From NCBI RefSeq assembly GCF_010723575.1, contig NZ_BLKZ01000001.1, positions 3,782,001 to 3,846,000 of the forward strand: a DNA stretch of 64,000 nt. The letters run 5' to 3'. Origin of the DNA: Mycobacterium bourgelatii (lineage in GTDB: Bacteria > Actinomycetota > Actinomycetes > Mycobacteriales > Mycobacteriaceae). Under the pieces are notes generated by a model. The model was not told the origin of the DNA, did not search any database, and worked only from the letters and a program-made list of their open reading frames with translations. Position 1 is the first letter of the stretch; each line of letters opens with the position of its first letter. Positions 59,628 to 64,000 of this stretch are shown here, one piece after another. The translations under genes were made by a program, and so were the position numbers.

Positions 59628-59914
59628 GTCGCGCCTCCTGGGCAAGAGACTAGGGGCTGGGACCGACAGCTGACAGACCCAACGGTGCCCCTTCCCCCTC
59701 CGGCCCGCAATCAGGGCCAGAAGTCCCTTAAATCGAGGACAAACGCACGCTGTGCAGACGCAAGAACTAGTCATAACGTCACCGAGGTGACCACCGAGCA
59801 CGGCGACCTGACTGCCGTGCCCGGCTGTCTCCACGGACAGACGCGCGGGACCGAAGACGGCACGGCCTCGCGCGCCGCTCTCCAGTTCCCCTCCGACGCA
59901 CGGAAGGAGGAGTG
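59628..59914. promoter_or_regulatory. Divergent promoter region with weak DosR-box-like site
   Basis: 287-bp gap between the ATPase operon and the dihydroorotate-dehydrogenase-like gene; no gene seen. A GGGACCGAAGACGG stretch at 59847-59860, 55 bp before the ATG, keeps the GGGAC half and spacing of the DosR hypoxia box but matches the other half poorly. AGGAGG at 59905-59910 is the Shine-Dalgarno for the + gene. Confidence 0.3.
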
Positions 59915-60925
59915 ATGGACCTATCCACCCGTTACCTGGGACTGGAGCTGCGTAACCCGCTGCTGGCCTCGGCGTCACCGTTGAGCCAGACGCTGAACGG
60001 AGTCCGGCAGCTTGCCGACGCAGGCGTCGGTGCGGTCGTGCTGTATTCGCTATTCGAAGAACAAGTGCGTCGCGAAGCCGACCACAACGAGCTGATGGCT
60101 GCCCAGGGCAGCGAGAGTTGCGCCGAGCCGCTCAGCTGCTCCCCCACCACTGCCGATCCCACCAGTGGCGCCCAGCGCTACCTGCGCCTCCTCGAACGCG
60201 CGGCGGAGGCCGTCGACATCCCCATCATCGGCAGCCTCAACGCATCCACCCCCGGCAGCTGGGCCCGCTACGCCCGTTGTATGCGGGACGCCGGCGCTGC
60301 GGCGATCGAACTCAACATCTACTACCTTCCCGGCGACACCGGCGTCAGCGGTACCGCGGTCGAGCAACGCCACCTCGACGTGCTGGGCGAGGTCAAAAGC
60401 GCCGTAACGGTTCCGGTTGCAGTCAAGCTCAGCCCCTACTTCAGCGCGACGGCTGACATGGTGCACCGACTGGATGCCGCGGGGGCCGACGGCCTGGTGC
60501 TGTTCAACCGCTTTCTGCAGCCCAACATCGACCCCGAGACGCTCAGTACCGTGCGGGGTGTCACGCTGTCAACGCCCGGCGACACCCGCTTGCCGCTGAT
60601 GTGGATTGCGTTGTTGCATGGACGGATCCGCGCCTCGCTGGCGGCCAGCTCCGGCGTGGAGCGTGCCGGTGACGTTGCCAAGTATCTGCTTGCCGGGGCG
60701 GATGTGGTACAGACGGCGTCGGCGCTGCTGCGTCACGGGCCCGACTACGCGGCTGTGTTCCTGCAGGATTTGCATATTTGGATGACCCGCAAGGGCTTTC
60801 GTTCTTTATCCGAAGTCCGTGGATTGTTGGCGGGGTCCAACGCCGAGACTTCGGATTCCCAAGAACGCGCGGACTACGTCTGGGCGGTACGCAAAGCCAA
60901 CAGCGGTATGTACGAAGCCTATTGA
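59915..60925 (+). CDS. Dihydroorotate dehydrogenase-like flavoprotein
   Basis: 336 residues from ATG 59915; AGGAGG ends 4 bases before it, so GTG 59912 is less likely. FMN-binding TIM barrel of the DHODH superfamily: LSTRYLGLELRNPLLASASPLS at the N-terminus, AAIELNIYYLP (~residues 130-140), VAVKLSPYF (~169), GADGLVLFNRF. The usual catalytic Cys/Ser loop of PyrD is not obvious, and length and ends differ from PyrD, so pyrimidine synthesis is unlikely. The group is often found with pyruvate/PEP enzymes, matching ppsA 29 bp downstream. Confidence 0.88.
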   Translation: MDLSTRYLGLELRNPLLASASPLSQTLNGVRQLADAGVGAVVLYSLFEEQVRREADHNELMAAQGSESCAEPLSCSPTTADPTSGAQRYLRLLERAAEAVDIPIIGSLNASTPGSWARYARCMRDAGAAAIELNIYYLPGDTGVSGTAVEQRHLDVLGEVKSAVTVPVAVKLSPYFSATADMVHRLDAAGADGLVLFNRFLQPNIDPETLSTVRGVTLSTPGDTRLPLMWIALLHGRIRASLAASSGVERAGDVAKYLLAGADVVQTASALLRHGPDYAAVFLQDLHIWMTRKGFRSLSEVRGLLAGSNAETSDSQERADYVWAVRKANSGMYEAY

Positions 60926-60954
60926 AAACGCAGTATCTATCGGAGGATGAAGTC

Positions 60955-63351
60955 ATGAGCCAGTTCAAATACGTTCGCTTCTTCGAAGAAGTCGGCATCG
61001 AAGACGTGCCGCTGGTGGGTGGCAAGAACGCCTCGCTCGGCGAGATGTATCAGAAGCTGTCCGGACAAGGCATCCGGGTGCCGCATGGCTTCGCGACCAC
61101 CGCCGATGCCTATAAGCACGTGTTGGAAAGCGCCGGCGCCATGGATGCACTGCACGAGGCACTTGACGACCTGGACACCGAGGATGTCACCGCGTTGGCG
61201 CGCGCCGGCAAGCGCGCCCGCGAAATCGTCTACGGCGCTGGCATTCCCGCGGACCTGGCCGCCGAGATCGTGGGTGCCTACCGCATGCTGCAGGAAGAGT
61301 ACGGCGAAGACGTTAGCCTCGCGGTGCGCAGCTCGGCCACCGCCGAGGACCTGCCGACGGCCAGCTTCGCCGGCCAGCAGGAAACCTTCCTCAACATCAC
61401 CGGCTCGGAAAGCCTGCTGGACGCGTGCCGGCGTTGTTTCGCCAGCCTGTTCACCGACCGGGCCATCCACTACCGGGTCGTCCAAGGCTTCGACCATTTC
61501 AAGGTTTCGCTGTCGATCGGCATCATGAAGATGGTGCGCTCCGACCTTGAGGCGTCGGGTGTCATGTTCACCATCGACACCGAATCCGGCTTCAACGACG
61601 TCGTTTTCATCACCGGGGCTTACGGCCTTGGCGAGAACGTGGTTCAGGGTGCCGTCGATCCCGATGAGTTCTACGTCCACAAGCCGACCTACCTTGCCGG
61701 CCACCGCGCCGTGCTGCGCCGGCTGGTCGGCGACAAAGCGGTGAAGATGGTGTTCGTCGAAGGCGGAACGAGAGCCACGACCCGCAATATCCCCTCCCCC
61801 AAGGCCGACCGCGCCAAGTTTTGCATCAGCGATGAGGACGTTCTCGAACTGGCCGGTTATGCCTGCACCATCGAGCAGCACTACGGGCGGCCCATGGATA
61901 TCGAGTGGGCCAAGGACGGTCTGGACGGGAAGCTGTATATCGTGCAGGCCCGACCCGAAACCGCTGCGTCACAACGCAGTTTGACGACCGTTGAGCACTA
62001 TGTGCTCGAGGGACGGGGCGAGGTGCTGACCGAAGGACGTTCGGTCGGCGAGAAGGTCGCCGCGGGTACGGTCAAACGGATAGACCACCTCAAGAACCTG
62101 TCGGACTTCCAGCCTGGACAGGTCTTGGTTGCCGACACGACCACGCCGGACTGGGAGCCGGTCATGAAGATCGCTGCCGCGATTGTGACGAACCGCGGTG
62201 GGCGGACCTGCCATGCGGCGATCATCGCGCGCGAACTGGGCATCCCGGCGGTCGTCGGCACCGGCAATGCCACCACGCGGGTGAAGGACGGCGAGGTTGT
62301 CACGGTGTCCTGCGTGGAGGGCGACACCGGGCGGGTGTACCGGGGCGAGGTCGGGTTCCACGTCGACCGCACGGCGGTCGACAACCTGGAGCGGCCGCGC
62401 ACCGAGATCATGATCAACCTCGGCAACCCCGATCTGGCGTTCAAGACGTCGTTCCTGCCCAACGACGGGGTGGGGTTGGCGCGGATGGAGTTCATCGTCG
62501 GCGAGTACATCAAGGTGCACCCGTTGGCCCTGCTGCATCCCGAGAAGGTCACCGACCCAGAGGCTTTGCGGACGATCGAACAGCTGCTGCGCGGTTACTC
62601 CGATGGAGCCGAGTACTTCGTCCAGCGCCTTTCGGAGGGTATCGGCACGATTGCAGCCGCCTTTTGGCCCAAGCCGGTGGTGGTGCGGATGTCGGACTTC
62701 AAGACCAACGAATACGCCAGCCTGATTGGTGGGAGCGCCTTTGAGCCCGTCGAGGCCAACCCGATGATCGGGTTCCGCGGTGCCTCGCGCTACGCGCACC
62801 CGGCCTATGCGGAGGGCTTCGCGCTGGAGTGCCGCGCGATGAAGCGGGTGCGCGAGGACATGGGTCTGACGAACGTCATCATCATGCTGCCGTTCGTGCG
62901 CAGGGTCGCCGAGGCTGACCTGGTGTTGCAGACGATGGCCGACCTTGGTTTGCGCCGCGGGGAGAACGGTTTGAAGGTGTACGCGATGTGCGAAATCCCT
63001 AACAACGTCATCCTTCTCGACCAGTTCGCCAAGCGGTTCGACGGCTTCTCCATCGGCTCCAACGACCTGACGCAGCTGACGCTCGGCGTCGACCGGGACA
63101 GCGAGATCGTGGCGTTCGACTACGACGAGCGCGACGACGGCGTCAAGGAGATGATCCGCCTGGCCGTGGAAGGTTGCCAGCGCAACGGGATTCACTCCGG
63201 GCTGTGTGGGCAGGCGCCGTCGGACTATCCGGACATGGCGGAGTTCTTGGTGCGTTGCGGCATCGACTCGATCTCGTTGAATCCGGACGTGGTGGTCAAG
63301 ACGACGCGGCAGATTCTCGAACTGGAGAAGCAGGTGGTGGCGCAGAACTGA
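60955..63351 (+). CDS. ppsA: Phosphoenolpyruvate synthase
   Basis: 798 residues. Converts pyruvate, ATP and water to PEP, AMP and phosphate, allowing gluconeogenesis. The ATP-grasp N-domain has VGGKNASLGEMYQKL and AVRSSATAEDLPTASFAGQQE. The swivelling domain has the phospho-His in GGRTCHAAIIARELGIPAVVG. The C-terminal PEP barrel has CEIPNNVIL, SIGSNDLTQLTLGVDRDS and the proton-donor Cys in SGLCGQAPSD. ATG 60955 follows CGGAGGATG. The DHODH-like gene upstream is in the same operon. Confidence 0.97.
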   Translation: MSQFKYVRFFEEVGIEDVPLVGGKNASLGEMYQKLSGQGIRVPHGFATTADAYKHVLESAGAMDALHEALDDLDTEDVTALARAGKRAREIVYGAGIPADLAAEIVGAYRMLQEEYGEDVSLAVRSSATAEDLPTASFAGQQETFLNITGSESLLDACRRCFASLFTDRAIHYRVVQGFDHFKVSLSIGIMKMVRSDLEASGVMFTIDTESGFNDVVFITGAYGLGENVVQGAVDPDEFYVHKPTYLAGHRAVLRRLVGDKAVKMVFVEGGTRATTRNIPSPKADRAKFCISDEDVLELAGYACTIEQHYGRPMDIEWAKDGLDGKLYIVQARPETAASQRSLTTVEHYVLEGRGEVLTEGRSVGEKVAAGTVKRIDHLKNLSDFQPGQVLVADTTTPDWEPVMKIAAAIVTNRGGRTCHAAIIARELGIPAVVGTGNATTRVKDGEVVTVSCVEGDTGRVYRGEVGFHVDRTAVDNLERPRTEIMINLGNPDLAFKTSFLPNDGVGLARMEFIVGEYIKVHPLALLHPEKVTDPEALRTIEQLLRGYSDGAEYFVQRLSEGIGTIAAAFWPKPVVVRMSDFKTNEYASLIGGSAFEPVEANPMIGFRGASRYAHPAYAEGFALECRAMKRVREDMGLTNVIIMLPFVRRVAEADLVLQTMADLGLRRGENGLKVYAMCEIPNNVILLDQFAKRFDGFSIGSNDLTQLTLGVDRDSEIVAFDYDERDDGVKEMIRLAVEGCQRNGIHSGLCGQAPSDYPDMAEFLVRCGIDSISLNPDVVVKTTRQILELEKQVVAQN

Positions 63352-63402
63352 GTCGGCGATCCTGCGTATGCTGAGCGCGCCCATGATCTCGCCGGAGGAC
63401 CA

Positions 63403-64000
63403 ATGAAGCTGACCAATCCACTTCGCCACCCGTTCCGCGTGCCGCGGGTCGAGAAGCCGCGCGCGGAAGGTCGCTTCTTCCTGCCGGACGGCCGCCGCCT
63501 CGGCTACGCCGAGTTCGGTGACCCGTCAGGCGAGGTGGTGTTGTGGTTCCACGGGTCACCCGGCGCGCGACGCCAATTCCCACTGGTCGGGCGGCGCGCC
63601 GCCCGCGAGCTCGGCCTACGCGTCATCCTCATTGAGCGGCCGGGGTCCGGTATGTCCGATCCGCACGCCTACGACGCGATCGCGGATTGGGCAACCGACA
63701 TGGCGCACGTGGCCGACGCACTCGGTGCGGAGCGACTGGGCGTCGTCGGCCTCTCCGGCGGTGGGCCCTATGCCTTGGCTTGCGGTGCAATTTCACCGCT
63801 GGCCGACCGGGTGGCCGCCGTCGCCGTGCTCGGCGGCACGGTTCCGTCAGTCGGTCCCGATGCCGTCGCCGGCACCGTCTCCGACCTGGCCCGGCGCTTC
63901 GCCCCCTTGATCTCGGCGCTGCGCGGGGCGATGGCCGCGACGACTACCGGACTGGTGACGCCGCTGATCCCGTTGGCGCACTACGCCATTCAGGGAGTTG
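63403..64000 (+). CDS. Alpha/beta hydrolase, 5' part
   Basis: 199 visible codons, open to the window end, so the C-terminus and catalytic His lie outside. RFFLPDGRRLGYAEFGDPSG and VVLWFHGSPGARRQFP (oxyanion segment) are followed by VGLSGGGPYALACG, the nucleophile elbow with Ser, and ERPGSGMSDPH. Typical serine hydrolase of the lipase/esterase-like group. ATG 63403 follows GGAGGACCA. It starts 51 bp after ppsA on the same strand; no link between them is evident. Confidence 0.88.
   Translation, partial: MKLTNPLRHPFRVPRVEKPRAEGRFFLPDGRRLGYAEFGDPSGEVVLWFHGSPGARRQFPLVGRRAARELGLRVILIERPGSGMSDPHAYDAIADWATDMAHVADALGAERLGVVGLSGGGPYALACGAISPLADRVAAVAVLGGTVPSVGPDAVAGTVSDLARRFAPLISALRGAMAATTTGLVTPLIPLAHYAIQGV

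Noticed and set aside
61969..63429. 486-codon open frame antisense to ppsA
   Set aside because: Lies wholly opposite a strongly conserved gene; rich in His/Arg/Gln/Asp as expected from reverse-complement GC-biased codons; no domain motif.
1..64000. CRISPR arrays, tRNA/rRNA genes, insertion sequences
   Set aside because: No regularly spaced direct repeats, no cloverleaf-type sequence and no transposase motif was recognised on reading; the only recurring element is the dispersed palindrome.

Overview
The window reads as chromosomal DNA of a high-GC actinobacterium, almost certainly a Mycobacterium outside the tuberculosis complex. The best evidence is the FAS-II mycolate-elongation block fabD-acpM-kasA-kasB-accD6 at the left edge. 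A PPE-family gene, cyp124, and a gene order that follows M. tuberculosis Rv2243 to Rv2266 with insertions also support this. The synteny is recalled from knowledge of that genome, not computed. No tRNA, rRNA, CRISPR array, transposase or phage gene was recognised.

Layout. Positions 1-5.1 kb hold the FAS-II/ACCase cluster. From 5.2 to 10.6 kb lies an insertion relative to Rv2247-Rv2249c: an AbiEi/Vsr-like gene bracketed by two copies of a palindromic repeat, an MFS transporter, an NmrA-type reductase, a lone PPE gene and a small membrane ORF. From 10.7 to 29.6 kb is the conserved Rv2249c-Rv2266-like block: glpD1, TetR, flavoprotein, diacylglycerol kinase, DUF3145 protein, serine hydrolase, methyltransferase, mscR, metallo-hydrolase, an intact lnt-like gene, SDR, an Hsp70-like protein and cyp124. 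Extra genes here include a SABATH-type methyltransferase, an acidic protein and an MmpS-like protein. From 29.7 to 34.7 kb is a TetR-centred group with shared TGTAAA-type sites. From 34.7 to 37.8 kb is a sulfur-oxidation module (sulfite oxidase, metallo-hydrolase/rhodanese, rhodanese). From 37.8 to 42.4 kb are two receptor-type Ser/Thr kinases around an Ami1-like amidase. From 42.5 to 45.7 kb are small metabolic and regulatory genes. From 45.8 to 49.2 kb is a cyclase/ATPase/LuxR regulator broken by a one-base frameshift, whose 3' end has been overrun by a palindromic repeat. From 49.2 to 59.6 kb is an accessory-looking stretch: Cys-rich zinc protein, ankyrin protein, SEC-C protein, HNH nuclease, two secreted proteins, a third kinase, and a zinc-hook Rad50-like ATPase coupled to a small HEPN-like partner. 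From 59.9 to 64 kb are a dihydroorotate-dehydrogenase-like gene, ppsA and a partial alpha/beta hydrolase.

The main non-genic signal is a dispersed palindrome of about 56-62 bp with outer arm GCGAGCAGACGCAAA, seen five times, plus one diverged relative. All copies sit at gene 3' ends, several between convergent genes. Inner arms differ between copies but co-vary to keep pairing. The best candidate for a poorly described protein system is the two-gene ATPase/HEPN-like operon at 56.8-59.6 kb.
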